DNA of 64,000 bases, taken from contig NZ_BLAD01000043.1 of NCBI RefSeq assembly GCF_009687845.1, positions 1 to 64,000 on the forward strand, read 5' to 3'. A program made the translations under genes and the position numbers. This document shows positions 26,677-34,864 of this stretch, in pieces. A model generated the notes under the pieces. That model did not search any database and was not told where the DNA came from. It saw nothing but the letters and a program-made list of their open reading frames with translations. Origin of the DNA: Acrocarpospora corrugata (GTDB lineage: Bacteria > Actinomycetota > Actinomycetes > Streptosporangiales > Streptosporangiaceae). Each line of letters opens with the position of its first letter. Within the stretch, counting starts at the first letter, position 1.

Positions 26677-27948
26677 CTAGGACTTGGTGTTGAGGATGTC
26701 CGTGATGACCTGGGAGGCCGCGGTGGACTCGGCCGCCGCGTCGCCGCCGGTGAGAACCTTGGTCAGGTATTCCTTGATGACGTTCTTCGCCTCGACCGCC
26801 GCCCAGTTGGCGGAGTTCGGGGTGGCGTGCCCGTTGGTCGCGCCGATCGCCATCGCGGCCGCGCCCTCGCTGCCGCTCAGCACGCCGGCGAAGGACGCCT
26901 TGTTCGGGACGTACGACATCTCCTTGGCCATGTCGAGCTGGAACTTCTCGCCGGCCAGCGCCTTGATCACCTCGTACGCGGCGTCGGGGTTCCTGGACGC
27001 CTCCGGGATGATCAGGTCGGAGCCGCCGGTGAACACCGCGCCCGGCTTGTCGGCCGTCTTCCCGGGAATCGGGAAGAAGCCCAGCTTCCCGGCCAGTTCC
27101 GGATTGGCCTTCTCGATCGCGGTCGCGCCGCCCGGGGAGGAGATCAGCTGCGCCACGTCGCCCTTGGCGAACACGTCGGCCTGCGGCGGCTTGGCCTCGT
27201 CGGAGTCACGCGGCCCCTCGCCGAGCGCCTGCAACCGCTGGTAGAAGCCGATCCCGGCGATCGCCTGCGGTGTGTCGAGGGCGCCCTTCCACTGGTCGCC
27301 CTCCTTGACGGCCAGGTCGCCGCCCTCGTCCCAGATGAATCCGGCCAGGGTGTACCAGTTCTGGCCGGGCAGGTAGATGCCCTGGGTGCCGCCCTTGTTG
27401 AGCTTGGTGGTGACCTCGATCCACTCGTCCCGCGTCTTCGGCGCGGCCGTGACGCCGGCCTTCTCGAACAGGTCCTTGTTGTAGATGACGACCCGGTTGG
27501 CCGCGTACCACGGGATGCCGTACTGCCGTCCGTCGATCTTGCCCGGTTCGGCCAGGCCCGGGATCCAGTCGGTGCCGCCCAGTTCCGCGACCTTGTCGGT
27601 GAGGTCCTTCACGCCGCCGCTGGCCGCGTACTCGGCCACCTGGGTGTTGCCGACCTCGATCACGTCGGGGGCGTCGTTGCTGGCCAGGGCGCTGGTGACC
27701 TTCTGGCCGATGCCGTCCCACTCCTGGATCTGGATGTCCAGCGTGGTCCCCTGGTGGCTGGCCTCGAAGCCGGTCTTGAAGCGGCTGATGACCCCGTCGG
27801 TGAAGCTATCCCGCATGACCCAGACGGTCAGTTTGACCGGATCCGCGGCGGCGTTCGGAGTGGTCGTGGATTCTGGTGTGGACCCGCACGCGGTCAGCCC
27901 GGCGGCAAGCGCCAGCACCGCCGTCGCGGTAAGGAAGCGGGACGTCAT
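26677..27948 (-). CDS. dasA: Sugar-binding lipoprotein of ABC importer, DasA-like
   Basis: 423 residues. The signal peptide ends in the lipobox LTACGST, so the protein is anchored outside the membrane. The mature part is a family 1 solute-binding protein with the motifs DAPDVIEVGNTQVAEYAASG and YGIPWYAANRVVIYNKDLF. It is first in an operon with two permeases, GH20 and GH16 genes and divergent from a DasR-like regulator, so N,N'-diacetylchitobiose is the most likely ligand. The ATG at 27948 begins 12 bp from the direct-repeat box at 27961. Confidence 0.86.
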   Translation of the reverse strand: MTSRFLTATAVLALAAGLTACGSTPESTTTPNAAADPVKLTVWVMRDSFTDGVISRFKTGFEASHQGTTLDIQIQEWDGIGQKVTSALASNDAPDVIEVGNTQVAEYAASGGVKDLTDKVAELGGTDWIPGLAEPGKIDGRQYGIPWYAANRVVIYNKDLFEKAGVTAAPKTRDEWIEVTTKLNKGGTQGIYLPGQNWYTLAGFIWDEGGDLAVKEGDQWKGALDTPQAIAGIGFYQRLQALGEGPRDSDEAKPPQADVFAKGDVAQLISSPGGATAIEKANPELAGKLGFFPIPGKTADKPGAVFTGGSDLIIPEASRNPDAAYEVIKALAGEKFQLDMAKEMSYVPNKASFAGVLSGSEGAAAMAIGATNGHATPNSANWAAVEAKNVIKEYLTKVLTGGDAAAESTAASQVITDILNTKS

Positions 27949-27960
27949 CGGTACTCCCGG

Positions 27961-28075
27961 TGGTCAGATATTGGTAAGCAATCTGCCTGCTGCGAGTAGA
28001 GTGGTCTTAACCAGTTGGCCCGTCAAGAGCTGTTATCAACCGTTAACATGGGCGTACTGGTCAATAGCTGGTAAG
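27961..28075. promoter_or_regulatory. Divergent control region with a dre-like site and two direct-repeat boxes
   Basis: The centre, 28000-28015, reads AGTGGTCTTAACCAGT and matches the DasR element ACTGGTCTAGACCAGT at 13 of 16 positions. Two further 18-bp boxes share the form TGGTCA-n5-TGGTAAG: 27961-27978 next to the dasA-like start and 28058-28075 next to the regulator start. Both are in the same orientation. GlcNAc/GlcN-6-phosphate is the known DasR effector; its use here is inferred. Confidence 0.7.
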
Positions 28076-28084
28076 GTCGAGGAT

Positions 28085-28819
28085 GTGACTCTGAACATGC
28101 GGGCCGGGCTGAAACGCGACCGGGTGCGTGACTTCTTGCTCGACTTCATCGCCGACAAGAAGCCGGGCGAGGCCATCCCGTCAGAACGCGACCTGTGCAA
28201 GGAGTTGGGTGTCTCCCGTCCCACTCTCCGCGCCGCCATCGACGATCTGGTCCGCTCCGGCCACCTCGTCCGGGAGCACGGCCGCGGCACCTTCACCGGC
28301 CCCCAGCGCGTCACTCAGGCCCTCGCCGCCACCCCGAGTGGCTCGTTCTACGCTCCGCCCGCCGAAGGCCACTGGGCCAGCCGCATCCTGGAGTTCGGCT
28401 CCGCCCCCGCCGGCCCCCAGCTGGCCAGCCGCCTCCAGCTGGCCCCCGCCGCCCCGGTCCTCCGGGTGGTACGCCTCCGTGTCGTCGACGACGAGCCGAT
28501 GGCCATCGAGCGCCTGCACCTGCCGCACGTGCTGGTCGACGGCCTGGTTCCCGAGGACATGGAGTCCGGCTCGTTCTACCGTTTCCTGCGCGAGCGTTTC
28601 GGCATCGACGTGCGCAGCGCCGTCCAGACCATCGAGGCGACGGTGACCGACGAGACGGAGGCCGAACTCCTGCACGTTCCCGAGCATTTCCCGGCATTGA
28701 TGGTGGAGCGCACCACCAGAGATGTGAACCACAGAATCGTGGAGTTCACCCGGTCCATCTACCGGGGCGACCGCTACCGCGTCACGTCGGAACTGAACTT
28801 CGACGCCGATTCCGGCTGA
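28085..28819 (+). CDS. GntR/HutC-family regulator, DasR-like
   Basis: 244 residues. The N-terminal winged HTH reads PSERDLCKELGVSRPTLRAA and ends with REHGRGTFT. The C-terminal UTRA domain (about 85-240) keeps MAIERLHLPH and VEFTRSIYRGDRYR, which closely match DasR. It is divergent from the DasABC-like operon, with a dre-like site between them, so it is likely the local repressor of chitobiose import. I used GTG 28085; ATG 28097 is an alternative start. It may be a paralog rather than the global DasR itself. Confidence 0.85.
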   Translation: MTLNMRAGLKRDRVRDFLLDFIADKKPGEAIPSERDLCKELGVSRPTLRAAIDDLVRSGHLVREHGRGTFTGPQRVTQALAATPSGSFYAPPAEGHWASRILEFGSAPAGPQLASRLQLAPAAPVLRVVRLRVVDDEPMAIERLHLPHVLVDGLVPEDMESGSFYRFLRERFGIDVRSAVQTIEATVTDETEAELLHVPEHFPALMVERTTRDVNHRIVEFTRSIYRGDRYRVTSELNFDADSG

Positions 28820-28904
28820 CCTTGTTTTGGTGAAACAGCCGTGAACGTGTCGTTACCCGGACATTATGGGGGGTCGATGTAAGGGCCGAATGCCGGAGGG
28901 GCAG

Positions 28905-29375
28905 ATGACGCGTCGCGTGCCACGGATCTTGTCGATCGCTGTTTTCGTCGCATTCGTACTGTCCGGATGTGGGGATAACGCCCCTCCGTTACCGACCTCG
29001 ACCGAGGCCGGCCAGGTACTCAAGAGCCACATCGACCGGACTTTCCGGTATGCGCTGGCCAAGGAGATAACGATCACTGACCCCGGCGGCAGGGACGTGC
29101 CCTGCGGCGACGGCAAGTACCGCCGCACCTACTCCGTCGAGGCCGTCGCCGGAGAGGGCCCCGGCGATTCCCAGAAAGTCGCCACCTCGCTCATCAGCGC
29201 GCTGAACGGGGTGGCCAAGTACCAAATGACCGAGGTGCCGGGCACCCTCGCCATGCGGGTGGCCGTGAGCACCCAGTTCCGGACGAGGATCGCGATTTAC
29301 TCCCCGTCCAAAGGCCGGATGGCGGCACGAGGCGAGACGGAGTGCCTGGCCTTGAAATCGGATTCGGCCGTTTAG
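28905..29375 (+). CDS. Small lipoprotein, unknown function
   Basis: 156 residues. The signal peptide ends in the lipobox FVLSGCGDN, so the mature protein is lipid-anchored on the outside. The mature part holds two further Cys residues (DVPCGDGKY and ETECLAL) that may form a disulphide. It has no family I recognise. The ATG has GGAGGGG upstream. Its stop codon overlaps the stop of the convergent gene at 29372. Confidence 0.75.
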   Translation: MTRRVPRILSIAVFVAFVLSGCGDNAPPLPTSTEAGQVLKSHIDRTFRYALAKEITITDPGGRDVPCGDGKYRRTYSVEAVAGEGPGDSQKVATSLISALNGVAKYQMTEVPGTLAMRVAVSTQFRTRIAIYSPSKGRMAARGETECLALKSDSAV

Positions 29376-29728
29376 CCGTTCAGGTTGATCGGGCCGAACA
29401 AGTCACCGGCCTGAATGACGGTGCCCTGAATGCGGGCATTGCCGCTGATGGTGTTGGACACGTTGTGGCTCTGCTGGATGACGCGCGTGGTCGTGGCCGC
29501 CCACGACGTCAGCTCTTCGTCGAACCCGGCATCGGACTGGGCTCGCTCGGTCAGGACGGCCGTGATCTCCGGCGCCGACTCGCTGTCCAGCACCGCCAGC
29601 TCGGCGGAGTCCTTACCGAACCGCTGCCGCACCAGCGAGGTCAGCGAAGTCCAGGCCCCCTTGCCTGCTTCCCCTGCGGCCCCGCCCAGCACAGCGGAGA
29701 TGAGCGCCACGAGCACGGTCGGATCCAT
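29372..29728 (-). CDS. Small protein with RHIM-like / amyloid-motif C-terminus
   Basis: 118 residues. The N-terminal 70 residues are helical (MDPTVLVALISAVLGGAAGEAG followed by a charged helix), and a second helix precedes the tail. The tail reads SNTISGNARIQGTVIQAGDLFG, a pattern (here split as SNTISGN and GTVIQAGDLFG) that recurs in actinobacterial proteins linked to STAND NTPases and resembles the RHIM-like core V-Q-x-G of amyloid signalling motifs. Such tails can template beta-amyloid assembly between a sensor and an effector. The ATG at 29728 has AGGAG at proper distance; an upstream ATG would add 38 poorly conserved residues. No NLR gene is adjacent. Confidence 0.65.
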   Translation of the reverse strand: MDPTVLVALISAVLGGAAGEAGKGAWTSLTSLVRQRFGKDSAELAVLDSESAPEITAVLTERAQSDAGFDEELTSWAATTTRVIQQSHNVSNTISGNARIQGTVIQAGDLFGPINLNG

Positions 29729-29916
29729 TTCTGCGTCTCCTAAGTCGGGTCCTCGAATTATCCGCTGCCGGAGTTCGTTATGGACATTAACCATGATCTT
29801 GGAAGATAATCCGAGGAACTGTTGCTCGCGAGCCTCAGTCACCGTGGCCTCGCAACCTCATCGCGATGTCGATGCCCGGTGACTTGTCATGCCCCCGGGC
29901 GACAGAAGGGTTTCTC

Positions 29917-31482
29917 ATGAAGCGAACCCCCCGGCTGCTGACGATGGCAGTCTCCTTACTCCTGGCGGCCTTGGGCGTCCTGGCGTCCCAGACGTCGGCC
30001 TACGCGGCCAACCTGCTGGCCAATCCGGGTTTCGAGACCGGATCCCTCTCGCCGTGGTCCTGCACCGGTGGGCTCGGGTCGGTGGTCAGCACGCCGGTGC
30101 GCACCGGCACCCGGGCGCTCTCGGGCGCGGCGAGCGCGTCGGACAACGCCAAGTGCACCCAGACGGTGAGCGTCCGGCCGAGCACCGCGTACACGGTCAC
30201 CGCGTGGGTCCGCGGCAACTACGTCTACCTGGGCGTGAACGGAGGACCCGCCACCTGGACGTCGGCGGCGGCCTACCAGCAGCTGACGCTCTCCTTCACC
30301 ACCGCGGCGGGTCAGACCACAGCGCAGGTCTACGTGCACGGCTGGTACGGCCAGGGCACCTACAACGCCGACGACATCAGCTTCGACGGCCCCGGCGGAA
30401 CGGCATCGCCCTCTCCCTCCCCGTCCCCGTCGCGGTCCCCGTCTCCCTCGCCGTCCCCGCCCGTCTCGCCCTCGCCCTCTCCTTCGCCGTCCGTCTCCCC
30501 GTCGCCGTCGCCCTCCCCGACGGGCGGCACCTGCGCCGTGAAGTCCAGGCCGACCGGCAAGGTTCTCCAGGGTTACTGGGAGAACTGGGACGGCGCGTCG
30601 AACGGCGTGCACCCGCCGCTCGGCTGGATCCCGATCACCGACGCCCGGATCAAGGCGCACGGCTACAACGTGATCAACGCCGCGTTCCCGGTCATCCGCT
30701 CTGACGGCACCGCGCTCTGGCAGGACGGCATGGACGCCACCGTCAAGGTCGCCACCCCCGCCGAGATGTGCGCCGCCAAGGCCGCGGGCGCCACCATCCT
30801 GATGTCCATCGGCGGCGCGACCGCGGGCATCGACCTCAACTCCAGCACGGTCGCCGACCGCTTCATCGCCACCATCGTGCCGATCCTGCGCCAGTACAAC
30901 TTCGACGGCATCGACATCGACATCGAGACCGGCCTGACCGGCAGCGGCAGCATCACCCAGCTGTCGGCGTCGCAGGCCAACCTTATCCGCATCATCGACG
31001 GCGTACTCGCCCAGATGCCCGCCAACTTCGGCCTGACTATGGCTCCCGAGACGGCGTACGTCACGGGCGGCAGCGTGGTCTACGGCTCCATCTGGGGCGC
31101 CTACCTGCCGATCATCAAGAAGTACGCCGACAACGGCCGCCTGTGGTGGCTGAACATGCAGTACTACAACGGCTCCATGTACGGCTGCGCGGGAGACTCC
31201 TACTCGGCCGGCACCGTGCAGGGCTTCACCGCCCAGACCACCTGCCTCAACAACGGCCTGGTCATCCAGGGCACCACGATCCGGGTCCCGTACGACAAGC
31301 AGGTGCCCGGCCTGCCCGCCCAGTCCGGCGCGGGCGGCGGCTACATGACGCCGTCCCTGGTGTCGCAGAGCTGGAACGCTTTCAACGGCAGCCTGAAGGG
31401 CCTGATGACCTGGTCCATCAACTGGGACGGTTCCAGGAACTGGACCTTCGGCGACAACGTCAAGGCGCTCCAGGGCCGGTGA
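29917..31482 (+). CDS. Secreted chitinase, GH18 with N-terminal carbohydrate-binding module
   Basis: 521 residues. There is a Sec signal peptide (cleavage near SAYAAN), a beta-sandwich binding module (about 32-155, starting NLLANPGFETGS), a Pro/Ser linker of about 50 residues and a GH18 barrel (about 210-521). The catalytic motif is DGIDIDIE, with the acid Glu at its end. The barrel has the QYYNGSMYG segment of bacterial chitinases. It would release chitooligosaccharides that the DasABC-like importer 2 kb away can take up. The ATG at 29917 follows AGAAGGG. Confidence 0.92.
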   Translation: MKRTPRLLTMAVSLLLAALGVLASQTSAYAANLLANPGFETGSLSPWSCTGGLGSVVSTPVRTGTRALSGAASASDNAKCTQTVSVRPSTAYTVTAWVRGNYVYLGVNGGPATWTSAAAYQQLTLSFTTAAGQTTAQVYVHGWYGQGTYNADDISFDGPGGTASPSPSPSPSRSPSPSPSPPVSPSPSPSPSVSPSPSPSPTGGTCAVKSRPTGKVLQGYWENWDGASNGVHPPLGWIPITDARIKAHGYNVINAAFPVIRSDGTALWQDGMDATVKVATPAEMCAAKAAGATILMSIGGATAGIDLNSSTVADRFIATIVPILRQYNFDGIDIDIETGLTGSGSITQLSASQANLIRIIDGVLAQMPANFGLTMAPETAYVTGGSVVYGSIWGAYLPIIKKYADNGRLWWLNMQYYNGSMYGCAGDSYSAGTVQGFTAQTTCLNNGLVIQGTTIRVPYDKQVPGLPAQSGAGGGYMTPSLVSQSWNAFNGSLKGLMTWSINWDGSRNWTFGDNVKALQGR

Positions 31483-31489
31483 CGTCGCG

Positions 31490-31518
31490 CGGTGACCGCT
31501 CCGGGGGAGCGGTCACCG
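31490..31518. terminator. Strong bidirectional terminator hairpin
   Basis: A perfect 13-bp stem, CGGTGACCGCTCC (31490-31502) with 31506-31518, and a 3-nt loop. It lies just after the chitinase stop and includes the stop codon of the convergent gene at 31513, so it can end both transcripts. Confidence 0.78.
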
Positions 31519-33684
31519 CCGGGCCGGGGCCCGCAGCCGGGCGGGCCGCTCGATGACCGTCGCGCCGGTCTCGGCCTCCAGGACCGGCGTGTAGCCGGCG
31601 CTCCGCAGTCCGGCGAGGGTCTCCTGCTCGCCGGCGGAGCTGATCAGAACCGTGGGCGCGATCTTGCGCAGGCCGAGTTTGGCCAGGACCCGGGTTCGCG
31701 CCAGTTCGTCGATGAGGGTCTCGTCGTCGGAGCGTACGCAGCAGCCGGAGCGGACCACCCGCATCCGGCCGTGGGTGCGGCCCACGTCCTTGATCAGGTA
31801 TTCGAGCGGCTGCGGCAGCGCGGAACCGGACACCGCGGCGAGCCGGTCGAGCAGGTCGCCGGCCTCGCGCCCGTTGTCGAGCGCGCGGCGCACGGTCGCC
31901 GGGCCGAACCGCCAGACCACCGCGTGGCCCTCCGACTCCCGGTCGGCGCTCTCGTCCAGCAGGGCGGCCAGTTCGCCGGTCGGCAGGCCCCGCACGACCG
32001 CGGTCAGGTCGGCCTGGAACAGGACGGTGTTCTGCGGCGGCGGTAACGTCGCGGCCAGCGCGGCGGTCAGCGCGGCGTCCGGCGCCGTCCACGCCTGGCC
32101 GGATCTGAGCAACTCCAGGACGGCACGGCCGACCTCGGTGAGCGTGCCCCCGGCGACCGCCCCGAGCAGTTCCGCCTCCCGCAGGACGGCGGTGAGCTGC
32201 GCCTCCACCTCCGGATGGGCGCCGTGCGGTCGGTGCCAGTTCGCGCAGGCGATCAGGTACGGCATCGCCCGCGCGCCGCCGCCCTTGCCAGGCGGCAGCG
32301 CGGCCAGCGCCTCCAGCAGGGCGTAACGGGTGCCGACCGCGTACGGGTCGTCGGGTTCTGTGAGGGCGACGGGCGTCTCCTCGAAGGGCCAGTAGATGTA
32401 GGTCGCCGGGATGGTGGCCCAGGTGGCGATGATCGGGACCAGCCGCTCGGCCGGAGGCCGCTCCAGCCAGGTGTCGTACGCGCGGGTCGGGAGCAGGTTC
32501 ACGATGGGGTCGGGCAGCTTGCCCCGGTGGCCTTTGGGGCGTTTGACGGCTTCCGCGTGCAGGCCGAGGAGCCGGGCCTGGGTGGCGAGATCCAGCCAGA
32601 ACCTGGCAAGGTCCTCCGGTATTCCGGCGGCTTTGGCGGCGCGTTTGGTGTCCCGTACCGCCACGCCCCCGGACTTGCGCAGGGCGAGCGGCTGGTCGGC
32701 GCAGGCGGCGAGCAGCCGCTCGATCTGGGAGACCGCGGTGGTGGCGGCGGCCTGGGCGGAGCCGTCGGCCCGGGGCGCGTCGGCCAGGCCGGTCGGCGGC
32801 TGCGGCGGCCGGGGGTGGAACGGCACGCGCGGGCCGCCGAGCACGGCGGTGGCGACCTCGATCGGCACCTCGGCCAGGTCCTCCGTCCCGGCCGGAAGCA
32901 GCAGTCCCCGCACGGCCAGCCAGTCGGTGTCCGGGCTGCCCGAGCCGCCGTCCCGGAATCTGATCTTGGGATTCGGGAGGTAGCCGTAGGAGCCGTGATA
33001 GACGTGCGTGCGGACCCGCGATCCGTGCCGGATGATGTCGTTCAGGTGCGCCAGGACGGACGCGGGAGCTTCGTCGAGCAGGGCGCGCACCCGGACGGGA
33101 TCGGCCAGCAGCCCGACGATGTCACGCTGGGCGTTGTCCCGCAGCGACGCCTTCGGGAAGCCCAGCGCGACAGCGATCCGGTGCACCTCGGGGGCGTTGA
33201 AGTGCGCCGTCAGGAGCTGGGCGGCCGGGCGGCCCAGGCCGGCCGCGTCGGCCAGGCTCAGCTGCACCCCGGCGGGCACGATCACCTGTTTCCCGTGCGG
33301 CGGGAGCACCAGCGCCAGCTCGGCCAGCGCGTCCAGCGTCGCCTCGGCTTCGGTCCGGAGCTCCCGATCGGCCCCGGCGAGCAGGTCGATCACCTCCGAT
33401 CGCGGTACGGCGCGGTCGGCCGGGTCCCCGTCGTGCCAGTGATAGCCGCGCTGCGCGCCGTGATGGTGTTTGGCCAGCCAGGCCACGGCCGCCAGCGTCT
33501 GGGTCTGGGGCAGCGTGCAGAACCTGACCAGCGCGAGGGTCATATGGTGCTGGAGCAGCAACCGGGCGAGCTGGTTCGGGGTGACATCCGTCTCGCCGGG
33601 GAAACCGGCCCGGGTCAGGAACAGCCGGAGCTCGGCCGCGCTCTTCGCCTTCAGCCACGCGGCCAATCGGCGCTCTGTGCTCAT
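31513..33684 (-). CDS. XPB/Ssl2-like helicase-associated protein (no helicase motor)
   Basis: 723 residues, mostly helical. The N-terminal part resembles the XPB/Ssl2-type N-terminal domain (PF13625), and the C-terminal segment VVRSGCCVRSDDETLIDEL with LEYLIKDVGRTHGRM is typical of the actinobacterial form. There is no Walker A motif, so it has no helicase activity of its own. Such proteins occur in many actinobacteria, sometimes alongside an XPB helicase gene; none is adjacent here. A role in DNA repair or transcription-coupled processes is inferred from the family only. The ATG at 33684 is followed by a well-conserved start (STERRLAAWLKAKSAAEL). Confidence 0.8.
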   Translation of the reverse strand: MSTERRLAAWLKAKSAAELRLFLTRAGFPGETDVTPNQLARLLLQHHMTLALVRFCTLPQTQTLAAVAWLAKHHHGAQRGYHWHDGDPADRAVPRSEVIDLLAGADRELRTEAEATLDALAELALVLPPHGKQVIVPAGVQLSLADAAGLGRPAAQLLTAHFNAPEVHRIAVALGFPKASLRDNAQRDIVGLLADPVRVRALLDEAPASVLAHLNDIIRHGSRVRTHVYHGSYGYLPNPKIRFRDGGSGSPDTDWLAVRGLLLPAGTEDLAEVPIEVATAVLGGPRVPFHPRPPQPPTGLADAPRADGSAQAAATTAVSQIERLLAACADQPLALRKSGGVAVRDTKRAAKAAGIPEDLARFWLDLATQARLLGLHAEAVKRPKGHRGKLPDPIVNLLPTRAYDTWLERPPAERLVPIIATWATIPATYIYWPFEETPVALTEPDDPYAVGTRYALLEALAALPPGKGGGARAMPYLIACANWHRPHGAHPEVEAQLTAVLREAELLGAVAGGTLTEVGRAVLELLRSGQAWTAPDAALTAALAATLPPPQNTVLFQADLTAVVRGLPTGELAALLDESADRESEGHAVVWRFGPATVRRALDNGREAGDLLDRLAAVSGSALPQPLEYLIKDVGRTHGRMRVVRSGCCVRSDDETLIDELARTRVLAKLGLRKIAPTVLISSAGEQETLAGLRSAGYTPVLEAETGATVIERPARLRAPARR

Positions 33685-33869
33685 CGCCGCAGCCTAGCCA
33701 ATCCGCGTTGAGATCAAGGCCCTGTCCCGTTCCATGGTTTCGCGGACCTCTTGGTGACCATGAAGCGTTCATGGATCTTCGCAGGTCGATGTTGCGCAAT
33801 GACCCCAGGACTTGACACGAGTCGGCATAGGCGTCAGTTTCCAGCTGGTCGCATCCCAGGGGTCGGGAC

Positions 33870-34751
33870 GTGCACATGGACAGGACGTTGGAAAAACCGG
33901 GAACCGAGGTCGCGATGACCTCCTCGGAGCTGACGGTGCTCAACCTGCTCGGGTCGGGGCTGAGCACGGCGCGGATCGCGGCGTCGCTCGGCGTCACGAC
34001 CTGCGCGGTGGAGGCGTGCAAGCGCGGGATCTACCGGAAACTCGGCGTGGTGAGCCAGGCGCACGCGGTCGCGAAGGCCATCTCGCTGGGGTTCTTCGAT
34101 CATCATCGGCCACTGCCGGACAACGGCCGTACCCGGCCTGAGGTGGTGATCGTGCACGCGCGCCCCGGAGCCGGCCGGGATCGGGTGGCCGAGACGCTGG
34201 TCGGCTGCGGGCAGTCCTTCGCGGTGCTCCGGGACGCCGCGGGCGCGCACTGGCTGCAGTGGCGGCGGGGCACGCTGGCGGCGGTGCTGATCGACCCGGA
34301 CCCCGGCGACTGGCGGCTGCCGGCCCAGCTGGGCGCGCCCACGCTGGTGGTCTGCTCGGCGCCGCCGGATCTGGCGGCGGTCGGGGAGGCGGTCCGGCAC
34401 GGCGCGCGGGCGCTGGTGTGGCGGGAGGACGTGCCCGAGGATCTGTGCGGGATGTTGTCGCTCATGTGCCGGGGCTACTTCACGATGACCGCCCTCTGCC
34501 TGGACGCGTTCACGACCGGCATGCCCGCGCATCCGCCCGAGCTCACCGCCCGGGAGCGGGACGTGCTCAGCTCGATCGCGCTCGGCCACACGATCGGGCA
34601 GACCGCGCGGCGGCTGGGCATCACCGCGAAGACGGTGGAGAGCGTGCAGGCCCGCCTGTTCCTGCGGCTGGGGGCTCGGACCCGGTCGGAAGCGCTGATC
34701 ATCTCGCATCGCCTCGGCCTGGTGGAGCGCCCCCGCGACGGAGCCTCCTGA
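33870..34751 (+). CDS. LuxR-type regulator with two HTH domains
   Basis: 293 residues. The C-terminal LuxR HTH is standard (ELTARERDVLSSIALGHT then ARRLGITAKTVESVQARL). A second HTH-like region occurs at about 16-75 (SELTVLNLLGSGLSTARIAA then ACKRGIYRKLGVVSQAHAVAKA). Between them lies a 120-residue alpha/beta segment with receiver-like strands (LAAVLIDPDP, TLVVCSAPPD) that lacks an obvious phosphoacceptor arrangement. This two-ended layout is unusual for NarL/LuxR proteins. GTG 33870 has AGGGG 7 bp upstream; ATG 33876 is also possible. It lies 113 bp upstream of the deaminase-like gene and may control it. Confidence 0.77.
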   Translation: MHMDRTLEKPGTEVAMTSSELTVLNLLGSGLSTARIAASLGVTTCAVEACKRGIYRKLGVVSQAHAVAKAISLGFFDHHRPLPDNGRTRPEVVIVHARPGAGRDRVAETLVGCGQSFAVLRDAAGAHWLQWRRGTLAAVLIDPDPGDWRLPAQLGAPTLVVCSAPPDLAAVGEAVRHGARALVWREDVPEDLCGMLSLMCRGYFTMTALCLDAFTTGMPAHPPELTARERDVLSSIALGHTIGQTARRLGITAKTVESVQARLFLRLGARTRSEALIISHRLGLVERPRDGAS

Positions 34752-34864
34752 CCTGGGCGGCGGGTTCTCGGCGCGAACTATCACCACGGCAGTAGGTCCG
34801 TCGCCGTTCGGGCCGAAGACCATGGGGTGGATATCGGGGCCGTGAGTCACTGGGGGTTCGCGAC

